Below, in pieces: positions 8,953 through 17,076 of a DNA stretch of 64,000 bases; position 1 is the stretch's first letter; each line of letters starts with the position of its first letter. The stretch comes from Oceaniglobus indicus. Its GTDB lineage: Bacteria > Pseudomonadota > Alphaproteobacteria > Rhodobacterales > Rhodobacteraceae. The notes under the pieces were generated by a model. That model saw only the letters and a program-made list of their open reading frames with translations, was not told the DNA's origin and made no database searches. The position numbers and the translations under genes are program-made. The stretch is taken from assembly GCF_002751875.1 (NCBI RefSeq), contig NZ_NMZM01000002.1:62001-126000 (forward strand). The letters run 5' to 3'.

Positions 8953-9672
8953 ATGGCTGAATATCAAACGATCCGCGCAGGGACCGGTGCCCGGTCCGCC
9001 CAAATCGACGAGGGTCTGCGCGCCCACATGTCAAAAGTCTACGGCACGATGTCCGTTGGTCTGCTGATGACCGCGCTTGTGGCATGGGCGGTCGGCACCA
9101 ACGAACAGATGGTGGCCGCCATCTTCGGCACGCCGCTGAAATGGGTCGTTATGTTCGCGCCGCTGATCATGGTCTTTGCCTTCGGGGCGGTGATCAACCG
9201 GCTGTCCGCCGCGGCGGCACAATTGTTCTTCTACACCTTCGCCGCCCTCATGGGCCTGTCGATCAGCTATATCTTCGCGGCCTACACGGGGATTTCGATC
9301 GCCCAGACGTTCCTTGTGACGGCGATTTCCTTCGCCGGTCTCAGCCTCTGGGGCTATACCACCAAGAAGGACATCTCGGCCTGGGGATCGTTCCTGATCA
9401 TGGGCGTGATCGGCCTGATCGTGGCGTCGATCGTGAACATCTTCCTCGGCTCGCCCGCGTTGATGTTCGGCATCTCGGTGATCGGCGTTCTGATCTTCGC
9501 CGGCCTGACCGCCTTTGACACGCAGCGGATCAAGACCGACTATATCCAGCATGCGCAGGCGATGGACAGCGAATGGCTGGGCAAGTCCGCGATCATGGGT
9601 GCGCTGAACCTGTATCTGAACTTCATCAACCTGTTCATGTTCCTGCTCAGCCTGATGGGCGGCCGCGAATAA
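8953..9672 (+). CDS. Bax inhibitor-1/YccA-family membrane protein
   Basis: A 239-residue protein with seven predicted membrane helices and the BI-1 features GTMSVGLLMTALVAWAVG near the N terminus and LIFAGLTAFDTQRIKTDY near the C terminus, ending LYLNFINLFMFLLSLMGG. Bacterial members are proton-gated calcium leak channels (BsYetJ type) or modulators of membrane proteases (YccA type). The Asp in the AFDTQRIK region belongs to the conserved acidic pair. The ATG at 8953 follows GAGGTG in AAAGAGGTGATCC. It is monocistronic and ends at a strong terminator at 9704. Confidence 0.92.
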   Translation: MAEYQTIRAGTGARSAQIDEGLRAHMSKVYGTMSVGLLMTALVAWAVGTNEQMVAAIFGTPLKWVVMFAPLIMVFAFGAVINRLSAAAAQLFFYTFAALMGLSISYIFAAYTGISIAQTFLVTAISFAGLSLWGYTTKKDISAWGSFLIMGVIGLIVASIVNIFLGSPALMFGISVIGVLIFAGLTAFDTQRIKTDYIQHAQAMDSEWLGKSAIMGALNLYLNFINLFMFLLSLMGGRE

Positions 9673-9703
9673 GCGACCCGTCTTCGCCGACTGGACAATC
9701 CCA

Positions 9704-9734
9704 CCCCGCCGGGCCCCGACCCGGCGGGGTTTTT
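9704..9734 (+). terminator. Rho-independent terminator after the Bax inhibitor-1 gene
   Basis: A perfect 10-bp stem CCCCGCCGGG / CCCGGCGGGG with loop CCCCGA is followed by five T residues. It starts 32 bases after the stop codon. It lies between two genes that end facing each other, but the T tract favours plus-strand use. Confidence 0.92.
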
Positions 9735-9765
9735 CGTTGGTGCGCCATGGCTGAACACCGCGGGT

Positions 9766-10656
9766 TCAGCGGCGCCCTGCTTCATCGGTGCTGAGCTTCA
9801 GCAGATCCTGAACCAAGCGGTTGGGGAACCGGCGGCGCAGCGTCACCGCATAGAACACCTCGTGGATCCGGGGATGTTCGTCGGCCTCGACCAGCCGCCC
9901 CGACGCCAGTTCGTCCTGCACGACGACCGGCGCAACCAGGGCCAGGCCGATATCCTCGCGCGCCATCAGGCGCATCATCGCCATGTCGTCGACCTCGGCC
10001 ACGATGCGGGGACGGATTTCCAGTCGGTTGACCAGGGCATCGAACGCCGTGCGCACGCTGCTGCCCGCGGTCGGCAGGATGATCGGCTGATCGCGCAGAA
10101 GATCGCCCAGTGGGCGGCGGGGATCCAGCCGGCCGGGCGATCCGACCAGGCTGACCGCCTGTTGCGCAAGGCGGTGGGTCACGAACGGCGCGGCGCCGTC
10201 CCCCGGCGGCTCGCGATTCATCAGCACAAGATCGAAGTTGAGCGTTGCCAGACCGTCGAGAAGTTCGGCCGGGCTGCCTGACCGCAGCATCACTTCGACG
10301 TCCGGGCGTGCCAGGATCGGGCGCAGGAAGCCGATCTGGAAATTGCGCGACAGGGTTGCCAGCGCGCCCACCCGCACCGCAAGGCGGGACCGATCGGTGT
10401 CCTGCAGGATCGCCACCAGTTCCTGACCGGTGGAAAAGATCGCATCCGCATGGTCCAGCGCGATCCGGCCCGCTTCGGTCAGGTGCAGCTGGCGGCCGCG
10501 ACGATCGAACAGCGGATGCCCCAGACGCTGTTCCAACTGCTTGATCTGCACCGACAGCGCCGATTGCGAGATGTTCAGCCGCTCGGCCGTGCGGGTCAGG
10601 TTGCCATCATGGGCGACGGCCCAGAAATACCGCAGGTGATGATAGTTCAATGGCAT
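9766..10656 (-). CDS. LysR-family regulator divergent from dabBA
   Basis: A 296-residue LysR protein starting MPLNYHHLRYFWAVAHDGNL with the helix-turn-helix AERLNISQSALSVQIKQLEQ. The effector domain contains RVGALATLSRNFQIGFLRPI. The N terminus resembles the NhaR-like branch of LysR proteins. It is divergent from dabB-dabA, an arrangement also seen for LysR regulators of carbon-uptake genes in other bacteria, so it probably controls bicarbonate uptake. The effector could be an ion, pH or carbon signal; this is inference. The ATG at 10656 starts at the family-typical residue. Confidence 0.88.
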   Translation of the reverse strand: MPLNYHHLRYFWAVAHDGNLTRTAERLNISQSALSVQIKQLEQRLGHPLFDRRGRQLHLTEAGRIALDHADAIFSTGQELVAILQDTDRSRLAVRVGALATLSRNFQIGFLRPILARPDVEVMLRSGSPAELLDGLATLNFDLVLMNREPPGDGAAPFVTHRLAQQAVSLVGSPGRLDPRRPLGDLLRDQPIILPTAGSSVRTAFDALVNRLEIRPRIVAEVDDMAMMRLMAREDIGLALVAPVVVQDELASGRLVEADEHPRIHEVFYAVTLRRRFPNRLVQDLLKLSTDEAGRR

Positions 10657-10668
10657 ACGTTCTGTTTA

Positions 10669-10703
10669 TTGAAACGGTTACAGTCAAACAATGAATTTAT
10701 AAT
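10669..10703 (+). promoter_or_regulatory. Candidate LysR-activated promoter of dabBA
   Basis: An AT-rich 113-bp divergent gap holds a dyad TTGA-N11-TCAA at 10669-10687 and a perfect -10 hexamer TATAAT at 10698-10703. No convincing -35 hexamer stands 16-18 bp before it, as expected for an activator-dependent promoter. The predicted transcript start near 10710 leaves a 60-base leader before the dabB ATG at 10770. Confidence 0.5.
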
Positions 10704-10769
10704 AACGATGTGAATGCCGTAATTCCCGTCCGGCCGGCCATGCCCGGCGCAACCGAACGGGAAGACACG

Positions 10770-12320
10770 ATGCCTTACATGCTGCTGCCCCTGTTGGCCC
10801 CGCTGATCATGGCCCTCACTGCGGGTTACGCCCATCGCCATCCGGGTCTGCGCCCCGCGCGCCTGATCGCGTTGTCGCACCGGGCGGCCCTGGCGGCCTT
10901 CGGCGTCTGCGTTCTGACGGTCGCGGTGCTGGCGCTGGACGGGGCGGGCACATCGCCGCTGATCGGCGTCATGGGGGTCGGGCTTTCCGTGCGGCTGGAC
11001 GTGGTCAGCGCCACCATGCTGACCGTGGTCGGCTTCATCGGCTGGATCGTCATGCGCTATGGGGCGACCTACATGGACGGCGAGGCGCGACAGGGCCGGT
11101 TCATCGCCCTGATGTCGGCCACCCTTGCCGCCGTGCTGCTTCTGGTGATGGCGGGGAACCTGGTTCAAATGCTGGCGGCCTGGGTGGCGATGGGCGTGGG
11201 GTTGCATCGGCTGCTGCTGTTTTATCCAGAACGGACGGTGGCACAGCGGGCGGCGCGCAAGAAGTCCGTGGTCAGCCGCATCAGCGCCGTCGCGCTGGCG
11301 GGCGCCATCGTCCTGTTGATCGCGGATCACGGCACGACCGACATTGCACAGATCCTGACCGGCGCGCGGCCCGGCGCGATGTCGATCGCCGCGGCCCTGC
11401 TGATCGCGGTGGCCGCCGTCCTGGCATCGGCACAGTTTCCCGCCCATGGCTGGCTGACCGAGGTGATGGAGGCGCCGACGCCGGTGTCGGCGTTGCTGCA
11501 CGCGGGGGTCATCAACGCCGGGGGTTTCCTGCTGATCCGCTTTGCCGACGTGATGCTGACAGCGCCGGGGGTCATGGCGGTTCTGGTGATGCTGGGCGGG
11601 TTCACCGCCCTGTTCGGGGGGCTGGTGATGCTGACGCAGCCCGCGATCAAGACTTCGCTGGCGTGGTCGACCATCGCGCAGATGGGGTTCATGGTGCTGC
11701 AATGCGGGCTGGCGCTGTTCGGACTGGCGCTGCTACATATCGCGGCCCATTCGCTCTACAAGGCGCACGCCTTCCTCGGCGCCGGCGAGGCGGTCAGGAA
11801 CGTCGCCGCCATCCGCCGCCCCGGCCCGGTCGCCGTTCCCAGCGCGCGAAAGGTCATCCTGGCGTTCACAGTGGCCATCGCGATCTACGTCTGTGTCGGC
11901 CTGGTGCTGGGGTTCGACGGCAAGTCGGTGCAGGCCGTCGCGCTGGGGGTCATCCTGATCTTCGGGGTCGCCTATCTTCTGGCGCAGGGGTTCGCCGATG
12001 CCGCACCGGCCGCGCTGACCCGGCGCACCGCGCTCTATGCCGCGGTCACGTCGTTCAGCTATTTCGCGCTGCAGAAAATCGCGGCCCATCTGGGCGCCGA
12101 GACCTTGCCACCGGTGCCGCCGCCCGGACCGCTGGAATGGGCGCTGATCGTGCTGGCGCTGGTGTCGTTCGGCGTCGTGGCCTTGGCCCAGGCGGCGTTT
12201 CCGCTGTGGGCGACACATCCGGCGGCGGGTGGGCTGCGGGTGCATCTGGCGAACGGCTTGTATGCGAACGCGATCTTCGACCGGCTGATCGGCGGCTGGT
12301 CGAAGCCTTCGAAAACCTGA
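10770..12320 (+). CDS. dabB: DabB: proton-conducting membrane subunit of the DabAB inorganic-carbon transporter
   Basis: A 516-residue polytopic protein of the NuoL/MrpA proton-channel family. Visible core: FPAHGWLTEVMEAPTPVSAL and LLHAGVINAGGFLLIRFADV, the broken-helix region with conserved charged and His residues, followed by IKTSLAWSTIAQMGFMVLQC. Paired with DabA directly downstream (15-bp gap), it is expected to feed proton motive force to DabA for CO2/bicarbonate capture across the inner membrane. The ATG at 10770 has GGGAAG about 6 bases upstream. A GTG 20 codons earlier is at the predicted transcript start and has no ribosome site. An isolated Nuo-like subunit is excluded by the dabA neighbour. 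Confidence 0.88.
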   Translation: MPYMLLPLLAPLIMALTAGYAHRHPGLRPARLIALSHRAALAAFGVCVLTVAVLALDGAGTSPLIGVMGVGLSVRLDVVSATMLTVVGFIGWIVMRYGATYMDGEARQGRFIALMSATLAAVLLLVMAGNLVQMLAAWVAMGVGLHRLLLFYPERTVAQRAARKKSVVSRISAVALAGAIVLLIADHGTTDIAQILTGARPGAMSIAAALLIAVAAVLASAQFPAHGWLTEVMEAPTPVSALLHAGVINAGGFLLIRFADVMLTAPGVMAVLVMLGGFTALFGGLVMLTQPAIKTSLAWSTIAQMGFMVLQCGLALFGLALLHIAAHSLYKAHAFLGAGEAVRNVAAIRRPGPVAVPSARKVILAFTVAIAIYVCVGLVLGFDGKSVQAVALGVILIFGVAYLLAQGFADAAPAALTRRTALYAAVTSFSYFALQKIAAHLGAETLPPVPPPGPLEWALIVLALVSFGVVALAQAAFPLWATHPAAGGLRVHLANGLYANAIFDRLIGGWSKPSKT

Positions 12321-12335
12321 TCAGGGACACCACCG

Positions 12336-14717
12336 ATGCTGATGAAACACGAGAATTACCCCCCCGCCCTGCTGGAGCTGGTCACCGTTGCCAATGGCGC
12401 CGTGCGGGCGGTGCCACCGCTGTTCCCGCTGGCCGCCAGCGTTGCGGTCAATCCGTTCCTGGGCCAGTCCGGATCGTCACTGGCCGCCACGGCGGCCCGG
12501 CTGGCGCGGGTGTCGGGCAGCCGCATCATGCCCGAACGCGCGGCCTGGGCCAGCCGGATCGACAGCGGGGAAATCCGCACGTCCGATCTCTGCGCCGCGC
12601 TGGCTGCGCAGCCGGACGCGTCGTCTCCCGCCACCCTGGATGAGGTGAGAGCGGCGCTGAAAGCGCCGTCGCCCACACCCGCCGCCCAGCCCACGGTGGC
12701 CGAACTGGCCGCCGAGGTCTCGGGCATCGATTGGCCCGGCCTTGTCGACGAACGCATCGGTGTCTGGGCCGCCAGCCATTTCGATGATGGCCAGGCCTTG
12801 TGGCAGCCATCGCGCGCCGGCGGGGCCTTTGCCGCCTGGCAGGCGTTCGCCGCGCGCGATCTGACGCCGGAAATCCACGGGTTGACCGGGTTCGGCGCCT
12901 TCGTCGCGGCGTTGCCCCGCTCGCCGTGGCGCGCGATGGGGCGCGCGTCGGAAACGCTGGGCCTCACCACCGATGCCGCCGACACGGCGTTTCACCGGCT
13001 GCTGGTCACCCTGGGCGGCTGGGCGCAATATGCGCGTTACCTGCTGTGGCAGGCCGAACTGGCCGGCGACAACGATACGACCGCCGTGCAACTTCTGACG
13101 ATCCGCCTTGTCTTTGAAGAGGCGCTGTTCACGATGTATCGCGACCGGATCGCGGGGGCGTGGGCCACCGTGGTAAAGGTTCACGCGACGCCGGTCACAC
13201 CGACCCGAGATCAGGTGATCGATGCGGTGTTGCAGGCGGCCGCCGAACGGGCCGCACAGCGGGCGCTGGCGGAAAAGCTGGCCGCAACCACGGCCCAGAG
13301 CGCCGGCACGGGCCGCCCTGCGGTGCAGGCCGCCTTCTGCATCGATGTGCGGTCGGAGGTGTTTCGCCGCGCGCTCGAAAGCCAGGACGCGGGTATCCAA
13401 ACCTTGGGCTTTGCCGGATTCTTCGGCCTTGCCACCCGCCATGCACCGGCCGGTTCCGACGTGACCGAGGCGCGCGGTCCGGCGCTGTTGGCGCCCGGCA
13501 TGTCGTCGCGGGCGGTCGAACCTGTCACGGCCGACCAGCGCCGCCGCTATGGCGCGCGCGCCCGGCGGGCGTGGGGGCGGTTCAAGCTGGCGGCGGTGTC
13601 GTCCTTCGCCTTTGTCGAGGCGGCCGGCCCGATCTATGTCGGCAAGCTGTTGCACGATGCGCTGTCTGTGCGCCCCGCCACCGGCTTGGCAGAGCCATGC
13701 CCCACGCCCGATCGCGCGCTGGATGTCGCAGCGCGCGCGGCCATCGCGGCAAAGGTTCTGCGGGCGATGTCGCTGACCGGGAACTTTGCCCGTATCGTCG
13801 TGCTGGCGGGTCACGGCGCCACCGTCACCAACAATCCCCATGAAAGCGGTCTGCATTGCGGCGCCTGTGGCGGTCACGCGGGGGATGTGAACGCCCGCCT
13901 TCTGGCCGGGCTGCTGAACGATACCGCCGTCCGCGATGCCCTGCGGTGCGACGGCATCGACATCCCGCGCGACACGCTGTTCCTGGCGGCGCTGCACGAT
14001 ACCACCACCGATGCCGTCACGCTGTTCGATGCCGATCATCCTGTGGCGACGATGGCGGGCGAGATCGACAGACTTCGGGCGTGGCTGAAAGCGGCCGGGG
14101 GGCTGGCGCGCAGCGAACGGATCGCCCGCCTTCCGCGCGCGGCGGCGGACGCCGACGTGTTCCGGCGCGCCGCCGACTGGTCGGAAACCCGCCCGGAATG
14201 GGGGCTGGCCGGATGCCGCGCCTTCATCGCCGCGCCGCGCGCGCGCACACAAGGGGTGGCCCTGGCGGGACAGGTGTTCCTGCACGATTACGACTGGCGG
14301 ACGGACCAGGGGTTCGGCGTTCTGGACCTGATCGTGACCGCGCCGGTGGTCGTCGCAAGCTGGATCAGCCTGCAATACTATGGCTCGAGTGTTGCGCCGC
14401 AGCTGTTCGGCGCAGGCAACAAGCTGTTGCACAATGTCGTGGGCGGCATCGGCGTGCTGGAAGGCAACGGCGGCGCGCCGCGTCCGGGTCTGCCGTGGCA
14501 ATCGGTGCATGACGGCGAGCGTCTGCAACACGACCCCCTGCGCCTTGCCGTGGTGATCGAGGCGCCCCGCGACGCCCTGACCGACATCCTGCACCGTCAC
14601 CCCCAGGTGCGGGCGCTGTTCGACAACGCGTGGATGCATCTGATCGCGATGGATGACGACGGACGATTGGCGTGGCGGTATGAACGCGGCCTGACGTGGC
14701 GCGCGATGCACGCGTGA
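12336..14717 (+). CDS. dabA: DabA: zinc-dependent carbonic-anhydrase-like subunit of the DabAB transporter
   Basis: A 793-residue protein of the DUF2309/UPF0753 family, the cytoplasm-facing subunit that hydrates CO2 in an energy-coupled manner with DabB. The beta-carbonic-anhydrase-like zinc site is intact. Cys335 and Asp337 lie in FCIDVRSE, His493 in [11 protein letters not shown], and Cys508 in [12 protein letters not shown], corresponding to the four active-site residues known in Halothiobacillus DabA. The ATG at 12336 has AGGGAC about 8 bases upstream. It is co-transcribed with dabB. Full length and preserved ligands argue for a working transporter. Neither a carboxysome nor RuBisCO is in this window, so the use may be anaplerotic supply of bicarbonate. 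Confidence 0.93.
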   Translation: MLMKHENYPPALLELVTVANGAVRAVPPLFPLAASVAVNPFLGQSGSSLAATAARLARVSGSRIMPERAAWASRIDSGEIRTSDLCAALAAQPDASSPATLDEVRAALKAPSPTPAAQPTVAELAAEVSGIDWPGLVDERIGVWAASHFDDGQALWQPSRAGGAFAAWQAFAARDLTPEIHGLTGFGAFVAALPRSPWRAMGRASETLGLTTDAADTAFHRLLVTLGGWAQYARYLLWQAELAGDNDTTAVQLLTIRLVFEEALFTMYRDRIAGAWATVVKVHATPVTPTRDQVIDAVLQAAAERAAQRALAEKLAATTAQSAGTGRPAVQAAFCIDVRSEVFRRALESQDAGIQTLGFAGFFGLATRHAPAGSDVTEARGPALLAPGMSSRAVEPVTADQRRRYGARARRAWGRFKLAAVSSFAFVEAAGPIYVGKLLHDALSVRPATGLAEPCPTPDRALDVAARAAIAAKVLRAMSLTGNFARIVVLAGHGATVTNNPHESGLHCGACGGHAGDVNARLLAGLLNDTAVRDALRCDGIDIPRDTLFLAALHDTTTDAVTLFDADHPVATMAGEIDRLRAWLKAAGGLARSERIARLPRAAADADVFRRAADWSETRPEWGLAGCRAFIAAPRARTQGVALAGQVFLHDYDWRTDQGFGVLDLIVTAPVVVASWISLQYYGSSVAPQLFGAGNKLLHNVVGGIGVLEGNGGAPRPGLPWQSVHDGERLQHDPLRLAVVIEAPRDALTDILHRHPQVRALFDNAWMHLIAMDDDGRLAWRYERGLTWRAMHA

Positions 14718-14749
14718 AGCATCCCCCCGTGGTGCCGGAAATCGCCGGC

Positions 14750-14791
14750 TTGACACATATCAAGGTTTTCGCCCGATCCCGGCCCTAGAGT
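14750..14791 (+). promoter_or_regulatory. FNR-type box and -10 element of the hemerythrin promoter
   Basis: TTGACACATATCAA (14750-14763) matches the FNR/FnrL consensus TTGAT-N4-ATCAA with one change. The hexamer TAGAGT at 14786-14791 predicts a start at about 14798, which puts the box centre at exactly -41.5, the class II activation position. The site is just after dabA and before the hemerythrin gene, whose neighbour encodes an FnrL-like protein. Confidence 0.75.
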
Positions 14792-14834
14792 CGGAAACGC
14801 TTACCGTCCACCCTGCTCCGAAGGGACCCCGGCC

Positions 14835-15329
14835 TTGCCTGTGTCATCCAAACCGCCCAACCCGATCGAGGAACGGGCAACCGCCATCGACATTTGCCTG
14901 GGCAACCAGCTTGAATTGTGTCGCCGGCTGGAAACGCTGGTCGATGCGCTTCCCTTCCGGTTCGACACGCTGGCCGCGACCCTCCTGGCCGAACGGCTCC
15001 GCTCGACGATGCAGATGTCCCATCACTTGGAAGAAACGATCATCTTTCCGGCCTTGTCGACCTGTCACCCCGAAATTCACGGCATGCTGGATCGCCTGCG
15101 CGAGGAACATCTGGAAGATCAGGACCAGACCCGCGATGTGCAGGACGCTGTCGGTGCCTTCGCCCTGGGCAACCGGGGCGAAGCCGAGGCGGTGGGATAC
15201 ATGGTGCGCTGCCTGTTCGTGTCGCTGCGCCGGCATCTGGCCCATGACCGTGAATATATCCTTCCCCTCTATCGGAAAGGCCCGACGTCGCGGTTCAATC
15301 CAGAATCGCTGCGGTTTCGAGAGCCGTGA
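14835..15329 (+). CDS. Hemerythrin HHE-domain protein
   Basis: A 164-residue four-helix-bundle protein with hemerythrin-type iron ligands: SHHLEETIIFP near residues 62-72, LREEHLEDQ near 95-103 and LRRHLAHDREYILPLY near 136-151. The first-helix His usually seen in such proteins is not evident (that helix reads CLGNQLELCRRLETL), so the di-iron site may be atypical. The TTG at 14835 is chosen because AAGGGAC lies 7-8 bases upstream. It is preceded by an FNR-type promoter and followed, in convergent overlap of 35 bp, by the FnrL-like gene. A role in oxygen, nitric oxide or iron handling under low oxygen is inferred. Confidence 0.85.
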   Translation: MPVSSKPPNPIEERATAIDICLGNQLELCRRLETLVDALPFRFDTLAATLLAERLRSTMQMSHHLEETIIFPALSTCHPEIHGMLDRLREEHLEDQDQTRDVQDAVGAFALGNRGEAEAVGYMVRCLFVSLRRHLAHDREYILPLYRKGPTSRFNPESLRFREP

Positions 15330-16014
15330 AGTCAAGAACGCTGACGCTGCGGTTGCGCGAGATCGAAATGATTCCCGCCTTGCGCAGATGCGACAATTGA
15401 CGGCTGACCGTTTCGATCGTCAGGCCAAGGAAATCGGCGATGTCGGCCCGCCGAAGCGGAATGTCGAAACACGCCGCATACCCCGGATTATAGGGATCGA
15501 TCCGTTTGCTCAGGTGCAACAGGAACGATGCGACCTTTTCCGACGCCGACTTCTGTCCGAGGATCATCATCCAGTCCCGCGCCTCGTCCAGCTCGCGCAG
15601 GGCCTGGGCGTGCAAGCGTTGTTCCAGCCTGGGTGAGCGGCGCGTCATCTCTTCGAGCACCGCGCGCGGAAAGGCGCACAATCGCACCGGGCTGGCCGCT
15701 TCGGCGCTGACCGCGCTGCAATCGGCAAAGGGGCGGCCCAGGAAGTCGGGGGCGAACTGCAACCCGACGATCTGCTGGCGCCCGTCGGGCAACAGCTTGA
15801 TCAGCTTCACCACGCCGCTGAGTATGTTCGCATAGCCTTCGGCGCGGACCCCGGCGGCGATCAGCTCGGTCCCCGCGTCGACCTCGCGACACCCCGACTG
15901 ACGCCCCAGATGTCGCAGGTCGGGCGCGTCCAGCGCCCCGCAGATCCCCTGTTGGCGTGCGTCGCAGGCCAGGCAGAGCGAAGGCGCGTCCAAGCTGTGG
16001 ATGTGCAGCCGCAT
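15295..16014 (-). CDS. fnrL: Crp/Fnr-family oxygen-sensing regulator (FnrL/FnrN type)
   Basis: A 239-residue Crp/Fnr regulator. The N terminus carries Cys14, Cys17 and Cys25 (CLACDARQQGIC, a Cx2Cx7C motif) and a central Cys113 (PVRLCAFPR). This is the four-cysteine set for an oxygen-labile [4Fe-4S] cluster of the FnrN/FnrL kind. A cyclic-nucleotide-like fold and a C-terminal recognition helix with ETVSRQLSHLR (the E..SR contacts for TTGAT half sites) follow. The ATG at 16014 has AAGGA about 7 bases upstream; an in-frame start 23 codons earlier is less likely. It probably activates low-oxygen genes, including the adjacent hemerythrin gene through the box at 14750. Confidence 0.88.
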   Translation of the reverse strand: MRLHIHSLDAPSLCLACDARQQGICGALDAPDLRHLGRQSGCREVDAGTELIAAGVRAEGYANILSGVVKLIKLLPDGRQQIVGLQFAPDFLGRPFADCSAVSAEAASPVRLCAFPRAVLEEMTRRSPRLEQRLHAQALRELDEARDWMMILGQKSASEKVASFLLHLSKRIDPYNPGYAACFDIPLRRADIADFLGLTIETVSRQLSHLRKAGIISISRNRSVSVLDFTALETAAILD

Positions 16015-16185
16015 ATCGCATTCCTTACGGCGCGGGCGCATGTCCGACGGAAAGGGTCGTGGTGCCGGATCGCGCCAGGCCAACCCTCAGGATAGCCATC
16101 GGGGCCGCCCTTGCAAGCCATCCCCCGTTGTCGGGCCGGAACCGGCCGAAAGGTCGGCGGCGCACCGACCAAGGCGCACATTCGA

Positions 16186-16200
16186 TTGGCGCGGCGCCAA
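16186..16200. repeat. Perfect 15-bp palindrome downstream of the usp-sulP transcription unit
   Basis: TTGGCGC-G-GCGCCAA is a perfect dyad 13 bases beyond the stop codon of the universal stress gene. A second hairpin, GGTCGG-N7-CCGACC, lies at 16152-16170. Neither has a T tract on the minus strand. They may form RNA 3' ends or an operator upstream of fnrL; I cannot decide. Confidence 0.4.
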
Positions 16201-16212
16201 CCCTGCCGGGTG

Positions 16213-17064
16213 TCAGCGATAGAGAAGCACGGGAATCTTGACCCGCTGGATCATCGCCGTCGTGGTCGAGCCGATGATCAGCCGCCGGATCCGGCTGTGG
16301 CCATAGGCGCCCATGACCAACAGGTTGAAGCCTTCGTCCGCCACCAGCTTGGCCAGCACTTCCTCGGGTTCGCCCGTGGCGACGCGCGGTGACGCCGTCA
16401 GGTTCGCCGCCCGAAGCTTGGCCACAGCCTCGTCGGCCGTGGCCTGCGCCCGGCTTTCGTCCTTGCCGACGCACAGCACACAGATCTCAAGCCCCTCGAA
16501 CACCGGACTGGTCGCCATACGCTCGATGGCGACCTTGGCGCTGGAACTGCCGTCATAGGCGACAAGAACCTTGGCGATCGGGGTGAATTCGCGCGATGCC
16601 ACGAACACCGGCACCTTCGACGTGCGCACGATCCGTTCCAGATTCGAGCCGAGATGCCCGGTGGCGAAATCCGCGCCCTCGCCGCGCTTGCCGATGATGA
16701 TGGCGCGGATGTCGTCCTCGATCTCGCGCACGGCATCCAGAAGATCGCCCTTGCGCAGCCGCAGGTTCACCACCGGCACGCCGTCCTGGTCCAGGATCGC
16801 CTTGGCATCCTCGAGGATCGCGTGCCCCTTGGCATGGGCCACCTTGGCCCATTGTTCATCCAGCGACGAAAGCTCCTGCAGGATGGCCGACCGGGCCCCC
16901 AGACGCAGGGCGCCGGACAGGTCGGGCGATTCAGACCCGGCACGCCGCCCGATCACATGCATCGCCTCGACACTGGCGTTCAGTTTCCGGGCAATCCAGG
17001 CTGTGTGGTGACAGACGCTTTCGGAATAGGCCGAACCATCCAGCAAGGTCAGTATCTTGTCCAT
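16213..17064 (-). CDS. Tandem-domain universal stress protein next to SulP transporter
   Basis: A 283-residue protein with two UspA domains, starting MDKILTLLDGSAYSESVCHH. The second domain begins near residue 155 (IAKVLVAYDGSSSAKVAIER) and ends with the ATP-binding-like motif LLVMGAYGHSRIRRLIIGST. Such proteins bind adenine nucleotides and modulate stress responses or partner transporters in the cytosol. It lies 12 bp downstream of the SulP transporter gene in the same direction and has GGGAGGAAC as ribosome site, so the pair forms one operon. A regulatory role on the transporter is plausible but not shown. Confidence 0.88.
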   Translation of the reverse strand: MDKILTLLDGSAYSESVCHHTAWIARKLNASVEAMHVIGRRAGSESPDLSGALRLGARSAILQELSSLDEQWAKVAHAKGHAILEDAKAILDQDGVPVVNLRLRKGDLLDAVREIEDDIRAIIIGKRGEGADFATGHLGSNLERIVRTSKVPVFVASREFTPIAKVLVAYDGSSSAKVAIERMATSPVFEGLEICVLCVGKDESRAQATADEAVAKLRAANLTASPRVATGEPEEVLAKLVADEGFNLLVMGAYGHSRIRRLIIGSTTTAMIQRVKIPVLLYR

Positions 17065-17076
17065 GTCGTTCCTCCC

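Noticed and set aside
10710-10769. Earlier GTG start (10710) for dabB adding 20 residues
   Set aside because: It coincides with the predicted transcript start and lacks a ribosome site, whereas the ATG at 10770 has GGGAAG at proper spacing.
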